Assembly (NCBI GenBank): GCA_026627385.1
Contig: JAPNUR010000008.1
Coordinates: forward strand, 60,465 to 124,464
DNA length: 64,000 nt
Reading direction: 5' to 3'
DNA from: Bacillota bacterium
GTDB lineage: Bacteria > Bacillota > Sulfobacillia > Sulfobacillales > Sulfobacillaceae
The notes under the pieces: generated by a model
The model's database searches: none
Seen by the model: only the letters and a program-made list of their open reading frames with translations
What the model was told of the DNA's origin: nothing
Part shown: piece by piece, positions 27,344 to 37,974 of the stretch
How positions within the stretch are numbered: the stretch's first letter is position 1
How the letters are laid out: every line of letters begins with the position of its first letter
Translations under genes and position numbers: made by a program

Positions 27344-29971
27344 TCATTCCCGCAACGCGGCTTGCGCTGCGGCTAGCCGGGCCACTGGCACGCGGTACGG
27401 CGAACAACTGACGTAATCCATACCGATCTCATGGCAAAACGCAATGGATGCCGGATCGCCGCCATGTTCGCCGCAAATGCCCACTTTGAGCCATGGGTTC
27501 GCAGCGCGCCCCTCCTCCACGGCCAGGCGAATCAGGCGGCCCACGCCCTGCCGGTCCAACACCACAAAGGGATTGTCGGGCAAGAGCTTTTCCGCCAAAT
27601 AGACAGGCAAAAACTTTGCTTCAGCATCATCGCGACTGTAGCCAAACGTGGTTTGCGTCAAATCATTGGTGCCAAAGCTAAAGAATTCGGCGTCGCGGGC
27701 GATCTCTTGAGCCACTAGGGCGGCCCGAGGCACCTCGATCATGGTTCCCAGCTTATAGGGTAAAGCGCGTCCCCTTTCTTCGGCCACCCGTTGATTCACC
27801 TCGGCAACCATGGCTTTCATTCGGGCGAGCTCCGCCGGAATGCCGACGAGGGGTATCATCACCTGGACATCAGGATGTAATCCTTCTGCCAGCAGCCTGG
27901 CCTGAGCTTGGAAAATAGCCCGTGCCTGCATGGCATAAATCTCCGGATACACAATCCCCAACCTCACCCCGCGAAACCCCAACATCGGGTTAAACTCGAA
28001 TAAGGCCCGCGTGCGCCGAAGCACCATCTCTTCGTGTTCCGCCTGCGTCACGTCGCCGCGAGCTCGCGCCTCCTCCAGTGCGCGCTGCGTTTCCTCGATG
28101 TCGGGCAAAAATTCATGCAAAGGCGGGTCCAAGAGGCGAATCGTCACGGGATAGCCATCCATCGCTTTCAAGATGCCGTAAAAATCTTCCTCCTGCATGG
28201 GCAACAACTTGGCTAAGGCACGGTCGCGCTCGTCGAGACGCTCAGCCAGTATCATTTCTTGGACTACGGGCAGCCGATCTTGACCCATAAACATGTGCTC
28301 GGTGCGGCACAGCCCCACGCCCACGGCGCCAAATTGGCGCGCCTTCGCGGCATCTTCTGGCGTATCCGCATTCGCTAGGACCCTCAGCTTTTGATAGCGA
28401 TCGGCCCATGTCAAGAGCTCCGTAAATTCTAAAGAGAGCTCGGGTTCGACCGTGGGGACTTCACCAAGCATCACCTGTCCCGTGCCGCCATCAAGGGTAA
28501 TGAGAGTATCCTTGGCGATGGTGCGGTCCCCCACCATAAACCATTGTCCTTCCAACGAAATTTTGACCGCCTCGCAACCCGTAACCGCCGGTTTCCCCAT
28601 CCCTCGCGCCACAATGGCCGCATGGGAGGTCATGCCGCCCCGACTGGTCAACACCCCTTGGGCCGCAACGATTCCATGAATATCGTCGGGCGTCGTTTCG
28701 GGTCGTACCAGAATCACCGCTTCCCCCGCTTTACCGCGCGCTTCGGCTTCATCGGCGTTAAACACCACGCGTCCAGACGCGGCGCCCGGCGATGCGGGTA
28801 GGCCTTTGGCTAGTAGCTCATAATCAGCCTGGGGATCAATTTGTCGGTAGAGCAGGCGTTGCACTTGCTCCGGATCTTGTCGGAGGATGGCTTCTTTCTC
28901 GCTGATCACCCCGGACCGCACCAAGTCCACCGCAATTCTGACCGCTGCGCGAGCTGTCCTTTTACCCGCCCGCGTCTGGAGCACGTACAATTTTTCTTGC
29001 TCCACGGTAAATTCAATATCTTGCATGTCGCGGTAGTGCGTTTCCAACAGATTGGCCACATGCACCAAAGCCTCATAGGTTTTAGGCATTTCACTCGCCA
29101 TCGCCTGAATATCTTTGGGTGTGCGAATCCCCGCCACCACGTCTTCGCCTTGCGCGTTTGTGAGATACTCGCCGTAAATCCCGGGATCTCCCGTATTCGG
29201 GTTACGCGTAAAGAGCACCCCGGTCGCCGACGTGTCGCCCATGTTGCCAAACACCATCGACTGGACATTGACGGCGGTGCCTAAGTCATCCGCGATTTTA
29301 TTCACGCGACGATACACCTGAGCGCGGGGGTTATTCCAGGAATCAAACACCGCCTGAATGGCCATTTCCAGTTGCTCCTGCGGATCCTCCGGAAAGTTGC
29401 GCCCTGTGCTTTCCTGGACTAGTGCCTGGTATTGCTCAATGACCACTGCTAGGTCAGTGTCCTTGAGTTCGGTGTCCAAGGTGACGCCCGCAGCGCTTTT
29501 CACCTGTTCGAGGATTTCTTCGAAGCGACGATGCTCCATGTGCATCACAACATTGGCAAACATTTGGATAAAGCGGCGATAACTGTCCAAGGCAAACCGT
29601 CGGTTTTGAGTCAGCGCCGCTAAGCCTTCCACCGTTTCACGGTTGAGGCCTAAATTCAGGACGGTGTCCATCATCCCGGGCATAGAAATGGGCGCCCCGG
29701 AACGAACCGAAACCAAGAGCGGTTTCGCCGAGTCGCCCAGCCGCCGGTCTAATTTGGCCTCGAGCCGGCGGAGATGATCCCAGACTTCCTCCATCAACCC
29801 GTCGGGCATGCGTTTAAGCTTTTGGTACGCGATACAGGCCTCCGTGGTAATCGTAAACCCCGGCGGCACGGGCAGGCCAATGCGGCTCATTTCTGCAAGC
29901 CCCGCCCCCTTGCCGCCCAACCGCCGGCGGTCGGAGCCATTCCCTTCTTCGAACGCGTAAACGTATCGCAT
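27344..29971 (-). CDS. ppdK: Pyruvate, phosphate dikinase
   Basis: PpdK interconverts pyruvate, ATP and phosphate with phosphoenolpyruvate, AMP and pyrophosphate. Its 875 residues match the family length. The N-terminal ATP-grasp domain begins YAFEEGNGSDRRRLGGKGAGLAEM; the central phosphohistidine domain has GGMTSHAAIVARGMGKPAVTG with the catalytic His; the C-terminal TIM barrel contains GVGLCRTEHMF and ends with GTNDLTQTTFGYSRDDAE and GICGEHGGDP, with the catalytic Cys. Its ATG overlaps the stop of yqfL (TAATG), the gene of its regulatory kinase/pyrophosphorylase, so enzyme and regulator are made together. This supports use in gluconeogenesis or as a reversible glycolytic step. Confidence 0.97.
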   Translation of the reverse strand: MRYVYAFEEGNGSDRRRLGGKGAGLAEMSRIGLPVPPGFTITTEACIAYQKLKRMPDGLMEEVWDHLRRLEAKLDRRLGDSAKPLLVSVRSGAPISMPGMMDTVLNLGLNRETVEGLAALTQNRRFALDSYRRFIQMFANVVMHMEHRRFEEILEQVKSAAGVTLDTELKDTDLAVVIEQYQALVQESTGRNFPEDPQEQLEMAIQAVFDSWNNPRAQVYRRVNKIADDLGTAVNVQSMVFGNMGDTSATGVLFTRNPNTGDPGIYGEYLTNAQGEDVVAGIRTPKDIQAMASEMPKTYEALVHVANLLETHYRDMQDIEFTVEQEKLYVLQTRAGKRTARAAVRIAVDLVRSGVISEKEAILRQDPEQVQRLLYRQIDPQADYELLAKGLPASPGAASGRVVFNADEAEARGKAGEAVILVRPETTPDDIHGIVAAQGVLTSRGGMTSHAAIVARGMGKPAVTGCEAVKISLEGQWFMVGDRTIAKDTLITLDGGTGQVMLGEVPTVEPELSLEFTELLTWADRYQKLRVLANADTPEDAAKARQFGAVGVGLCRTEHMFMGQDRLPVVQEMILAERLDERDRALAKLLPMQEEDFYGILKAMDGYPVTIRLLDPPLHEFLPDIEETQRALEEARARGDVTQAEHEEMVLRRTRALFEFNPMLGFRGVRLGIVYPEIYAMQARAIFQAQARLLAEGLHPDVQVMIPLVGIPAELARMKAMVAEVNQRVAEERGRALPYKLGTMIEVPRAALVAQEIARDAEFFSFGTNDLTQTTFGYSRDDAEAKFLPVYLAEKLLPDNPFVVLDRQGVGRLIRLAVEEGRAANPWLKVGICGEHGGDPASIAFCHEIGMDYVSCSPYRVPVARLAAAQAALRE

Positions 29972-30783
29972 TATTGGGCTGTGACCTCCTTGTTCCGCAA
30001 TTCGAGCACCCGAGCTGCGGTTTCTTCAACCGCATGGTTACTCACGTCAATCACCGGACACTTGAGCCGATTAAAGACATCCCAGGCGTAATCCAACTCC
30101 ACCATAATGCGTTCCATCGTGGCATATTGCGCCGAAGCCCCCAATCCTAAGCTCTTGAGACGCTGCTGCCGAATGGATACCAGCAGCTCAGGGTCAATGG
30201 TCAAGCCGACCGCCTTTAATCGTCCCTGACGAAAAACCTCGCTAGGCACCGGTATTTCCGGCACCAATGGCACGTTGGCCACCTTCAGGCGATGGTTTGC
30301 CAAGTACAAACTGAGCGGCGTTTTACTTGTCCGCGACACCCCTAACAATACGACGTCCGCTTCCAGAATCCCTTTGGGATCTTTACCGTCATCGTACTTG
30401 ACCGCAAATTCCATGGCCTCCACTCGCGCAAAGTATTCTTGATCCAGCCGATGGCTGAGACCGGGAATTAACCGCGGGGCGACGTGCATCAGCGATTCCA
30501 GGGCTTCCAAGAGCGGGCCCATGACATCCACATGTAAAATGCCTCGTGCACTCGCCGTTTCCGCTAAGTATTGGCGCAATTCGGGCCGCACCATGGTATA
30601 GACAATCACAGACGCTCCAGGCACCACGCGCGCTAACAGGCGGTCAATCCCGTCCTGATTCGTCACGTAGGGCACGCGCTCAATTTTAATGGATCCTTCA
30701 AATTGAATCGCGGCTCCGTGGGCCACCCGTTCCGCGGTTTCCCCCAGGGAATCCGATACAATGTAGATGCGGGCTTCTGCCAT
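29971..30783 (-). CDS. yqfL: PPDK regulatory protein (bifunctional kinase/pyrophosphorylase, DUF299)
   Basis: Members of this family phosphorylate PpdK on a threonine beside its catalytic histidine using ADP, and remove that phosphate again with inorganic phosphate. The 270-residue protein starts IYIVSDSLGETAE and has the P-loop-like GVSRTSKTPLSLYLA (about residues 149-163), the hallmark of the family, followed by KVANVPLVPE. The Bacillus homologue YqfL sits in the same gene neighbourhood. Here it is directly upstream of and coupled to ppdK, which makes the regulatory assignment firm. The start ATG follows AAGGGGGAG closely. Confidence 0.93.
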   Translation of the reverse strand: MAEARIYIVSDSLGETAERVAHGAAIQFEGSIKIERVPYVTNQDGIDRLLARVVPGASVIVYTMVRPELRQYLAETASARGILHVDVMGPLLEALESLMHVAPRLIPGLSHRLDQEYFARVEAMEFAVKYDDGKDPKGILEADVVLLGVSRTSKTPLSLYLANHRLKVANVPLVPEIPVPSEVFRQGRLKAVGLTIDPELLVSIRQQRLKSLGLGASAQYATMERIMVELDYAWDVFNRLKCPVIDVSNHAVEETAARVLELRNKEVTAQ

Positions 30784-30792
30784 GCCTCCCCC

Positions 30793-32817
30793 TTATCGCT
30801 CCCATAAGCCATATCGCGTGAGTGCACGCTCAGTCTTTCTCAACAACCCCACTCGGCGCTCGCGCACCAAGGGATCAGGGTCCATCACCAAAACATCCTC
30901 AAAAAACCGATGGATAGCCGGAATGAGGCCACCTAACGCCCTCCACCATGCTCTCACGTCACCCTCGGGTACCGCCAGCACCTGTTCCACCGCCTGATTT
31001 AACGCCACCTCCGCCGGGCTATCACCGCCGGCACTTTCGGGGCCCGTCTCCCCCCCTAAGATGCGCACCACGCGCCGGTAAGCCTCTTGAAAGGCGTCCC
31101 ACTCCGGGGTCCCCAGCACCGCCTGAAAAAAGCGTAAGCGGTCCGCCAACTGCGACCACGGCGCATCCACAGCCAGCACACTGGCAACCAGCGATGACGG
31201 CCAGGCCGCTTCGAGGAGCGAAGACAAACGGCTTAAGATCAGCGCATACACGTCATCAATCACGTCAGGAGACGCCCCGATCAAACGCCCCATGCGTTCG
31301 ACGAGTGAGCGTACCGTCTGCTGGCCACAAATGCTGGTTTCGTAAGCTAGCCGCGCCAAACCCAGGGCTGCCCGCCGCAATCCAAAGGGATCTTCTGACC
31401 CGCTGGCTTTGATCCCGTGGGCATAAAACACCACCAGCGTGTCCAGTCGATCGAGCACTCCGAGCAATTGGCCAACCGGACCTTCCGGCAGCCGGTCACC
31501 CACAAAGGCGGGCCGGTATTGATCGCGAATGGCCCATTGAACGGCCTCGGGCTCATGGTCCAAGGCCGCATAAATCCCGCCCATTTCTCCTTGGAGTTCC
31601 GGAAACTCCCCCACCACGTGGGTCAATAAATCGCATTTATAGAGATCAATGGCTCGCTCCACCCAGGGCCGTGCTTCCCGAGGCAGTTGCCAGTCGTCTT
31701 GGGTTTCGCGGTACAACGCGTGCACCCGTTGAATCTTGTCCAGATAAGTGCCCAACTCTTGATGCAATAACACGTTGGCCAATCCGGCCTGATGGGCGCG
31801 CAGCGGGATTTTGCAATCTAGTTCGTAGAAATATTGGGCATCGGCGAGGCGCGCGCGCAAAACCTTTTCATTGCCGCGCCTTACTTGATCCAGTGCCTCT
31901 CCCACACCGTTTCGCACCGCCACGAAGTACGGCGCAAGCCGCCCATCGCCCGTTCGGACAGGAAAATAACGCTGATGCACCCGCATTGTCGTAATGAGCA
32001 GCGACTCCGGAAGCGTCAAATAGGTCGCATCGAACGTTCCCACAAAGGGCGTGGGCCATTCCACTAAATTGACCACTTCTTCAAGGAGGTCCGGATCCAC
32101 GTCCATGTGCCCTCCCACTTGCATCGCCAGGTGTTCGCCTTGGTCCCGAATCACCTGACGTCGGCGCTCGGCATCCGCCTCCACCTTCCCCTCAGCTAAT
32201 GCCGACCAGTACGCTGCTGCACTGCGGACAACAATGGGCGCCGGATGATCAGTGCGGTTCCCATAGGTCTGGGATATGGCTTTGACCCCTAAGACCTCTC
32301 CGGTCAAGAGGCGGTCATCTAATAACATCAGGAGCCACCGCACCGGACGGATAAAACGGGCGTCGCCACTCCCCCACCGCATGGAGCGCGGCAACGCGAT
32401 GGCCCCGATGGACCGGGCCACGAGTTCCGGCAACACCTCGTGTGCTGCCGCTTGCGGCTTGGCCACGCGCGCTACCACGTATTCCTTACCTGCCACCACT
32501 TCCTGTTCTAGCTGCTCCACAGGAATTTGAACCCGGCGCGCAAAACCCAAAAGGGCGCTCGTCGGCTGGCCGTCACGCCAAGCGTCAGCCACCTTGGGCC
32601 CGCGAATCACCTCAGCCTCCGCGGCCTGCAGCGGAGCCACGGTGGTCTCAAACACCAAACGCCGCGGTGTGTAAAAGAGGTGGCCGCTCTCACGCCATAA
32701 CCGCGCTTCCCGCAACTGCGCCTCGAGTGCCGTTTGCCAGGAGGTCGCAATGGCCTTCACGTACCGGCTTGGGATTTCCTCGACCCCGACCTCGACAAGA
32801 AACGCTGGGTTAGACAT
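30793..32817 (-). CDS. glyS: Glycine--tRNA ligase beta subunit
   Basis: This is the large subunit of the bacterial alpha2-beta2 glycyl-tRNA synthetase, which binds the tRNA. The 674-residue product begins [15 protein letters not shown], the family signature, and contains [36 protein letters not shown] and the HD-like/anticodon part ending with [17 protein letters not shown]. It overlaps the end of glyQ by eight bases, so the subunits are made in coupled fashion. No T-box leader is present, since glyQ lies inside an operon. Confidence 0.96.
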   Translation of the reverse strand: MSNPAFLVEVGVEEIPSRYVKAIATSWQTALEAQLREARLWRESGHLFYTPRRLVFETTVAPLQAAEAEVIRGPKVADAWRDGQPTSALLGFARRVQIPVEQLEQEVVAGKEYVVARVAKPQAAAHEVLPELVARSIGAIALPRSMRWGSGDARFIRPVRWLLMLLDDRLLTGEVLGVKAISQTYGNRTDHPAPIVVRSAAAYWSALAEGKVEADAERRRQVIRDQGEHLAMQVGGHMDVDPDLLEEVVNLVEWPTPFVGTFDATYLTLPESLLITTMRVHQRYFPVRTGDGRLAPYFVAVRNGVGEALDQVRRGNEKVLRARLADAQYFYELDCKIPLRAHQAGLANVLLHQELGTYLDKIQRVHALYRETQDDWQLPREARPWVERAIDLYKCDLLTHVVGEFPELQGEMGGIYAALDHEPEAVQWAIRDQYRPAFVGDRLPEGPVGQLLGVLDRLDTLVVFYAHGIKASGSEDPFGLRRAALGLARLAYETSICGQQTVRSLVERMGRLIGASPDVIDDVYALILSRLSSLLEAAWPSSLVASVLAVDAPWSQLADRLRFFQAVLGTPEWDAFQEAYRRVVRILGGETGPESAGGDSPAEVALNQAVEQVLAVPEGDVRAWWRALGGLIPAIHRFFEDVLVMDPDPLVRERRVGLLRKTERALTRYGLWER

Positions 32818-33673
32818 GGGCGCTCGTCCTTTCTAGATACACCGTAGCCGCTCGTCGGGCCAGGTGACGAATGCGCCCAACATATGCTTGCCGTTGCACC
32901 ACCGATATCGCGCCACGGGCATCTAACGTATTAAAGACATGGGATGCTTTCAAGAGGTATTCGTAGCCTGGGCGCTCGAGTCCCAAGTCTAAGAGACGCT
33001 GACTTTCGCTCTCATACACGTCAAATAAATGCTGCAAGACCTCCGCATTGGCCGCCTCAAAACTGTAAACAGACTGTTCATACTCGGCACGGCCAAACAG
33101 TGCGCGATAGCTCACCCCAGGGGCCCACTCGACGGACCATACGTCATCCGCCCCCGCCAAGTAACTGGTGAGGCGCTCAATACCGTACGTTAATTCGACC
33201 GACACGGGGCGACACTCGTACCCGCCCATTTGCTGAAAATAGGTAAACTGGCTAATTTCCATGCCATCCAGCCACACCTCCCACCCCAGTCCCCAGGCGC
33301 CGATACTCGGCTGTTCCCAGTTATCCTCAACCAACCGCACGTCGTGCCGACGGCGATCGAGACCCAAGCTCTCCAAACTTTGCAGATATAACTCCACCAC
33401 GTCGTCGGGAGCTGGCTTCAAGATCACTTGAAACTGATGGTGTTGATATAAGCGGTTGGGATTGTCACCGTAACGGCCGTCTACCGGGCGTCGGCTAGGT
33501 TGGACGTAACCCACCCGCCAGGCGTCAGGTCCCAGGGTGCGGAAGAAAGTGAGCGGGCTCATAGTCCCGGCACCCATTTCCATATCATAGGGCTCAGCGA
33601 TTAACACCCCCTGGTTGCGCCAGTATTGTTTCAGCGTCAAAATTAACTCCTCAATGGTCAGCGTGTTTCCCAC
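32810..33673 (-). CDS. glyQ: Glycine--tRNA ligase alpha subunit
   Basis: The alpha subunit carries the class II catalytic site that activates glycine. The 287-residue protein shows [41 protein letters not shown], with motif 2-like sequence, [21 protein letters not shown] and [17 protein letters not shown]. The GTG start at 33673 lies 23 bases inside recO, and the gene ends eight bases inside glyS, so it is tightly packed in the operon. Alpha2-beta2 GlyRS is the common bacterial form; no single-chain GlyRS is seen in the window. Confidence 0.96.
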   Translation of the reverse strand: MGNTLTIEELILTLKQYWRNQGVLIAEPYDMEMGAGTMSPLTFFRTLGPDAWRVGYVQPSRRPVDGRYGDNPNRLYQHHQFQVILKPAPDDVVELYLQSLESLGLDRRRHDVRLVEDNWEQPSIGAWGLGWEVWLDGMEISQFTYFQQMGGYECRPVSVELTYGIERLTSYLAGADDVWSVEWAPGVSYRALFGRAEYEQSVYSFEAANAEVLQHLFDVYESESQRLLDLGLERPGYEYLLKASHVFNTLDARGAISVVQRQAYVGRIRHLARRAATVYLERTSAHV

Positions 33674-34439
33674 CTTCAGGACCGTGCGCCATACGGTCGA
33701 GATTTTGCAAGAACTGATAGGATTTCAACGGTTTGGCCGTTTCGTGGAGCACATACCGAAAGAAGAGGTGTTCTAACTCCCCCTTCATGGGTCCCGTGAC
33801 CACGGCGCGTCCCAGCCTCTCCGGCTGGTCCCTCAGCCAATATTGTAAACTACGAAGGCTCCCGAGACGAATACGGTCCGCCGCCGAATGGGTCGGCGCG
33901 CACGTTTGACACAGAACCTGGCCTGACGTCACATCAATCGTGACCACGCCGCGATGAAACGCTTCGCCGCATACGCTGCATTGCCCCATGTCCGGCAAAA
34001 ATCCGGCAATAGCCAACAAACGAAAGCCCGCCGCCAGTCCTACGCTACTAGCGGGTCGCCCCTCGTTCAGCGCCCCTAAGGCCGCGGCAACCAGGTCAAA
34101 ACTCGGAGGCGACGGCTCCCGTTCTGGCCACAGCTGGTCTAACACGTCGACGAGCACCAGGGCCCAACTGAGCCGCTCGAGTTCGTCGGCAATGCGCCAA
34201 AATCCCTGTTTCAGCAAAGCTTCCGTTACGGTTTCAAGATTCGACCGCCCACGATATAAGGCCACGTCGCTCCAGTTGAGAGGCTGCAAGGCCCCCGCCA
34301 TTTTATGCTGTGGACGCCGAACCCCCTTAGCCACTGCTGCCACCTTGCCATGTTGCTTCGTAAAGAGCGTAAGCAACACATCGTGATCGCGATAGGCACG
34401 GCGCTTAAGAATCAGCACTTCATCGCGATAACTGGGCAT
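33651..34439 (-). CDS. recO: DNA repair protein RecO
   Basis: RecO helps load RecA on gaps together with RecF and RecR. The 262-residue protein starts with the OB-fold segment [39 protein letters not shown]. It carries the C-x2-C...C-x2-C zinc site in CSVCGEAF and LCQTCAP. The C-terminal helices end in [10 protein letters not shown]. Its ATG is two bases after the era stop, and its end overlaps glyQ. The order era-recO-glyQ-glyS is as in Bacillus. Confidence 0.95.
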   Translation of the reverse strand: MPSYRDEVLILKRRAYRDHDVLLTLFTKQHGKVAAVAKGVRRPQHKMAGALQPLNWSDVALYRGRSNLETVTEALLKQGFWRIADELERLSWALVLVDVLDQLWPEREPSPPSFDLVAAALGALNEGRPASSVGLAAGFRLLAIAGFLPDMGQCSVCGEAFHRGVVTIDVTSGQVLCQTCAPTHSAADRIRLGSLRSLQYWLRDQPERLGRAVVTGPMKGELEHLFFRYVLHETAKPLKSYQFLQNLDRMAHGPEGGKHADH

Positions 34440-34441
34440 CG

Positions 34442-35332
34442 TTATGACTCCGAGGGGGTATAACCTAACCGGCGAAGCCAGGCCTCCTGGTCACGCCAGC
34501 GTTCGCGGGTTTTCACCCACAAATCCAAATACACTTGATGGCCATAATACGCTTCGAGGTCAGCCCGCGCGCGGCGTCCAATGTCTTTGAGCATGCGTCC
34601 TCCTTGACCAATCAAGATGGCCTTTTGCCCATCGCGTTCCACAAGAATTGTGGCCCTGATGTACGTTAACTCCGGACGCCGTCGAACCCGCTCTTCCACT
34701 ACCACGGCAATGGAATACGGCACCTCTTCGCGGGTTAACTCGAGCACCTTTTCACGGATAATCTCGCTCACATAGAAATCCTCGCTTTGGTCCGTCACCA
34801 TCTCTTCGGGATAATAGGGCGCCCCCTCTGGCAACGCCTGGATCGCTGCCTCCACCAAGCGCGCGAGACCTGTCTCCTTGACGGCCGAAATGACAAACGC
34901 GTCCTGATAGCTCATCAGCGCGCGATAGGGTTGCCAGCGCGCTTTGACGTCCTCTACCAAGTCTGCCTTGTTCATCACTAACCAGGTGGGAATGCCGCTT
35001 TTCTGGCAGAGGTCAGCCACCCACTGGTCTTCTTGATTGGGTGAGCGACTCAGGTCCACGATATGCCATAAGATGTCGGCATCTTGAGCCGTCAGCCGGG
35101 CTGTGCGATTCATTTCTTCGCCCAGTTTATGTTCCGCGCGATGCACCCCTGGCGTATCTACGAGGACCAGCTGCGCGTTGGGCCGATGTAAAATACCGAC
35201 GATGCGATTACGCGTCGTTTGCGGTTTGGGCGTGGCAATCGCCACCTTCGTCCCCAACAGCGCATTGAGCAGCGTGGACTTACCAACGTTCGGACGCCCC
35301 ACCAAGGCCACAAATCCCGACTTATACGCCAT
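34442..35332 (-). CDS. era: GTPase Era
   Basis: Era is a GTPase that binds the 3' end of 16S rRNA and helps assemble the 30S subunit. The 296-residue protein has G1 GRPNVGKST, the switch region NRIVGI, G3 DTPGVH, G4 NKAD and G5 SAVKE. It has a C-terminal KH domain with the characteristic IGQGGRMLKDIGRRARADLEAYYGHQVYLDLWVKTRERW. The ATG at 35332 is preceded by AAGGGGG and lies within the last codons of cdd. Gene order cdd-era-recO is conserved in Firmicutes. Confidence 0.97.
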   Translation of the reverse strand: MAYKSGFVALVGRPNVGKSTLLNALLGTKVAIATPKPQTTRNRIVGILHRPNAQLVLVDTPGVHRAEHKLGEEMNRTARLTAQDADILWHIVDLSRSPNQEDQWVADLCQKSGIPTWLVMNKADLVEDVKARWQPYRALMSYQDAFVISAVKETGLARLVEAAIQALPEGAPYYPEEMVTDQSEDFYVSEIIREKVLELTREEVPYSIAVVVEERVRRRPELTYIRATILVERDGQKAILIGQGGRMLKDIGRRARADLEAYYGHQVYLDLWVKTRERWRDQEAWLRRLGYTPSES

Positions 35333-35720
35333 CCATGTCCCCCTTGCCAAAACTGAGCGGCAACAGGTCCTCCAGGCGCATGATGCGCGGCTCCTTTACG
35401 CCACTCGCCTCGGCCATCACGATCTCCAGATCGCCAAATTCCCGCAGCACTTGCCGACATCCCCCGCAAGGCGTAATCACCTCGGGTCCCGGCCCGACAA
35501 TCGCAATACGCACAAAGTGTTGATGCCCTTGCGCCACCGCGCTGTAGACCGCGACCCGCTCGGCGCAGCATCCCAGCGGATAACTCGCATTCTCCACGTT
35601 AACCCCGACCACAATCGTGCCGTCGTCGGTCCTGAGCGCGGCCCCCACCGGAAAATGGGAATACGGCGCATATGCTCGTTTTTGCACCTCACGCGCCCGT
35701 TCAATCAGTTCGTCATCCAT
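35322..35720 (-). CDS. cdd: Cytidine deaminase
   Basis: This enzyme deaminates cytidine and deoxycytidine in pyrimidine salvage. The 132-residue homotetrameric type is recognised by YAPYSHFPVGAAL, the zinc and catalytic site NASYPLGCCAERVA (Cys-Ala-Glu) and PCGGCRQVLREF (the other two zinc cysteines). Its last eleven bases overlap the start of era. The gene lies 59 bases after the stop of the CNNM-family gene. Confidence 0.96.
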   Translation of the reverse strand: MDDELIERAREVQKRAYAPYSHFPVGAALRTDDGTIVVGVNVENASYPLGCCAERVAVYSAVAQGHQHFVRIAIVGPGPEVITPCGGCRQVLREFGDLEIVMAEASGVKEPRIMRLEDLLPLSFGKGDMDGV

Positions 35721-35779
35721 AAGTTTCCCCTTAGCTATGCCCTATCTTACCCACAAACTCTGGCGCCATCTCGCAGTTC

Positions 35780-37042
35780 TTACTCAGAATCTGACGATTC
35801 TAAGACGCGCACAATCGCCCGGGCGACGCGGCGCCCTTCCACTTGGGCCACGGTAATTTCGACATTGTCAACGTGCACAACTTCACCTTCCACCGGCACC
35901 CGCCCTAAGAGGTGCAACACCAAACCGCCTACCGTGTCAAAATCTTCATGGGGCAACTTTAAGTCAAATCGCTCGTTCAATTCATCCAGCGCGTAAAGCC
36001 CGGTTACTTCAACCAAGTTGGGGCCTAGCTCTTTTAACGGGACCTCTTCTTCCGCATCATACTCATCTTGAATTTCGCCTACAATTTCTTCTAGGAGGTC
36101 TTCAATCGTCACAATGCCCGCCGTTCCCCCGTACTCGTCCATCACTACCGCAATCTGCGTGCGTTGGCGGCGAAAATCGGCAAACAAACTATCAATTTTC
36201 TTGGTTTCGGGAACAAATGGCACCGGCCGCGCCAGCTCCCGCGCTGGCGTGTCCAGGGGCTTTTCGCGCCCATAGGCAAGAATATCGCGCGCGTAAATCA
36301 CCCCAGTGATATCGTCAATGGTGTTGCGATAAATGGGAATGCGCGAGTGCCCCCAATGCACTAGCGCGTCCCACACCTCCCCCAGGGTGGCCGTTTCCGG
36401 CAACGCCTGCACGTCGATACGAGGCACCATCACTTCGCGCACAATCGTATCCCCGAAATCAAACACGCCTTGAATCATTTCGCGTTCATTGGCTTCTAAA
36501 ATGCCTTGCTCTTCACCCACCTCCACCAGCGTGCGCAACTCTTCTTCGGTCATCAAGCGCCCGCCCTCAGCTTTCCCCCCAAGTAAGCGGATGACGTTCA
36601 CCCCCACCCACGTTAATACCTGGACAACCGGGTAAAAGACCTTCGCTGATACCGCGACGAGGGGCGCCAAGCGCAATGCCACGCGATCGGCATTGTGCGA
36701 TGCATACGTTTTGGGGGTGATCTCGGCGGCTAATAAAATAAAGAGCGTCATGACCACTGTGGAGAACAGGACGCCCGAACCGCCGAGGTAATGCAAAAAT
36801 AACGCCGTCGCCAGCGTCGACGCTAAAATATTGGCCAGGTTATTACCCACCAACACAGTCCCCAACATGCGGTTCGGATCTTTTAAGAGGCGTGTCAATA
36901 GCGTTGCATCGGGATTATCCGCGAGGCTCCGCAACTTCCCGCGCGACAAGGCCATCATTGCCGTTTCCGCCATTGAGTACAACGCCGAAACGCCCACCAC
37001 GGCGATGAGCGCCGCAATGGGGATCCATTCAAGGTGTCTCAC
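35780..37042 (-). CDS. CNNM/CorC-HlyC family membrane protein with paired CBS domains
   Basis: This protein of 420 residues has an N-terminal DUF21/CNNM membrane domain (four hydrophobic segments, with [17 protein letters not shown] and [10 protein letters not shown]). A CBS pair follows ([23 protein letters not shown] ... [16 protein letters not shown], and [29 protein letters not shown]), then a CorC_HlyC C-terminal domain ([16 protein letters not shown]). CNNM/CorB proteins move or sense magnesium; older names call them haemolysins. I chose GTG 37042 because it immediately precedes RHLEWIP; the longer frame starts on the AAGGAGG itself. It overlaps dgkA. This gene is an addition compared with the Bacillus order dgkA-cdd. 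Confidence 0.88.
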   Translation of the reverse strand: MRHLEWIPIAALIAVVGVSALYSMAETAMMALSRGKLRSLADNPDATLLTRLLKDPNRMLGTVLVGNNLANILASTLATALFLHYLGGSGVLFSTVVMTLFILLAAEITPKTYASHNADRVALRLAPLVAVSAKVFYPVVQVLTWVGVNVIRLLGGKAEGGRLMTEEELRTLVEVGEEQGILEANEREMIQGVFDFGDTIVREVMVPRIDVQALPETATLGEVWDALVHWGHSRIPIYRNTIDDITGVIYARDILAYGREKPLDTPARELARPVPFVPETKKIDSLFADFRRQRTQIAVVMDEYGGTAGIVTIEDLLEEIVGEIQDEYDAEEEVPLKELGPNLVEVTGLYALDELNERFDLKLPHEDFDTVGGLVLHLLGRVPVEGEVVHVDNVEITVAQVEGRRVARAIVRVLESSDSE

Positions 37043-37541
37043 CGAAACGGTTCTGGCCTCCTTCACGCGCTTTATGGATAGGCACCCGTCCCCACAAGAT
37101 GCTGTAAGCTACCGCCAAAGCCGCCATCACCCCTCCCAATAGCCAGGGGGTCTCATGCCATCGTACCATAAAATCTCGTCCAAAATGTCCCAATTGTGGT
37201 AGAAACACGATAAAGCCCATAGCGACAGAGCCTGCTGCGCTGATCAGCACCGCTCCTGCGGAGGCATCTTTGGCCGCCTTGGCCAGCAGATGAAAACCGG
37301 GGCTCGCCAAATCAACGACCGCTTCAACCGCCGTGTTCATGAGTTCAAAGCTAAGCACCAGCACGATGGCTATGGTTAAGACGCCCCATTGCCAGGGAGT
37401 CACTTGCTCCACCCACCCCAACCACACGACCGCCATGGCGACAGACACATGCACTCGCAAATTGCGCTGTCTTCTCAGCGCATACCAGACCCCTCGCCCC
37501 GCATAACCAAAGGCCGCCCAAAAACTGTTACGGGGCTTCAC
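37029..37541 (-). CDS. dgkA: Diacylglycerol/undecaprenol kinase DgkA
   Basis: The first 110 residues are the trimeric membrane kinase: FGYAGRGVWYALRRQRNLRVH, then three hydrophobic segments and the active-site ELMNTAVEAVVDL and AKAAKDASAGAVLISA. Firmicute members phosphorylate undecaprenol and recycle the cell-wall lipid carrier. The C-terminal 50 residues add another hydrophobic stretch (WLLGGVMAALAVAYSILWG), making the protein longer (170 residues) than the usual 120-130. The GTG start overlaps the end of ybeY by 14 bases and the end overlaps the CNNM gene, so translation is coupled on both sides. Confidence 0.9.
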   Translation of the reverse strand: MKPRNSFWAAFGYAGRGVWYALRRQRNLRVHVSVAMAVVWLGWVEQVTPWQWGVLTIAIVLVLSFELMNTAVEAVVDLASPGFHLLAKAAKDASAGAVLISAAGSVAMGFIVFLPQLGHFGRDFMVRWHETPWLLGGVMAALAVAYSILWGRVPIHKAREGGQNRFGETP

Positions 37542-37974
37542 GCCTGAGCCCCACCGAACCCAAAATTTCCTCGGTCTTCGCCATCATCAAGGCCTCATCA
37601 TCTGGTTCTTCGTGATCCCAGCCTAACAAGTGAAGCACCCCATGCGCCGTCAAAAATCCGACTTCCCGCGCCACGCTGTGCCCGTAATCCGCCGCTTGTT
37701 GCTGGGCCCGTTCCACGGAAATGACCACATCACCCAGAATTCGGGCGGGCGCTGCCACCTCGTCGCCTTCCAACTGACTAAACGACAACACATCGGTGGG
37801 CTTGTCCATCCCGCGGTATTCGCGGTTGAGCTGGCGGATGGTCTCGTCATCCGTAAGCAAGACGGAAAGTTCGCCATCTTCGCCGAGGTTAGTGAGGGTG
37901 GCCTGGGCCACCTGGCGCACGATCGGCTCCCACTCGCCGCACCATGCGGGCTGGCTTTCCACCGCGATGTCCAT
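37528..37974 (-). CDS. ybeY: Endoribonuclease YbeY (16S rRNA maturation)
   Basis: YbeY is a metal-dependent RNase needed for 16S rRNA 3' processing and ribosome quality control. The 148-residue protein has NREYRGMDKPTDVLSFSQLE, ILGDVVIS and the zinc motif HGVLHLLGWDH (HxxxHxxxxxH). AAAGGAG at good spacing precedes ATG 37974. This is notable because the start lies 86 bases inside the pgpH reading frame, in a different frame. Confidence 0.96.
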   Translation of the reverse strand: MDIAVESQPAWCGEWEPIVRQVAQATLTNLGEDGELSVLLTDDETIRQLNREYRGMDKPTDVLSFSQLEGDEVAAPARILGDVVISVERAQQQAADYGHSVAREVGFLTAHGVLHLLGWDHEEPDDEALMMAKTEEILGSVGLRREAP

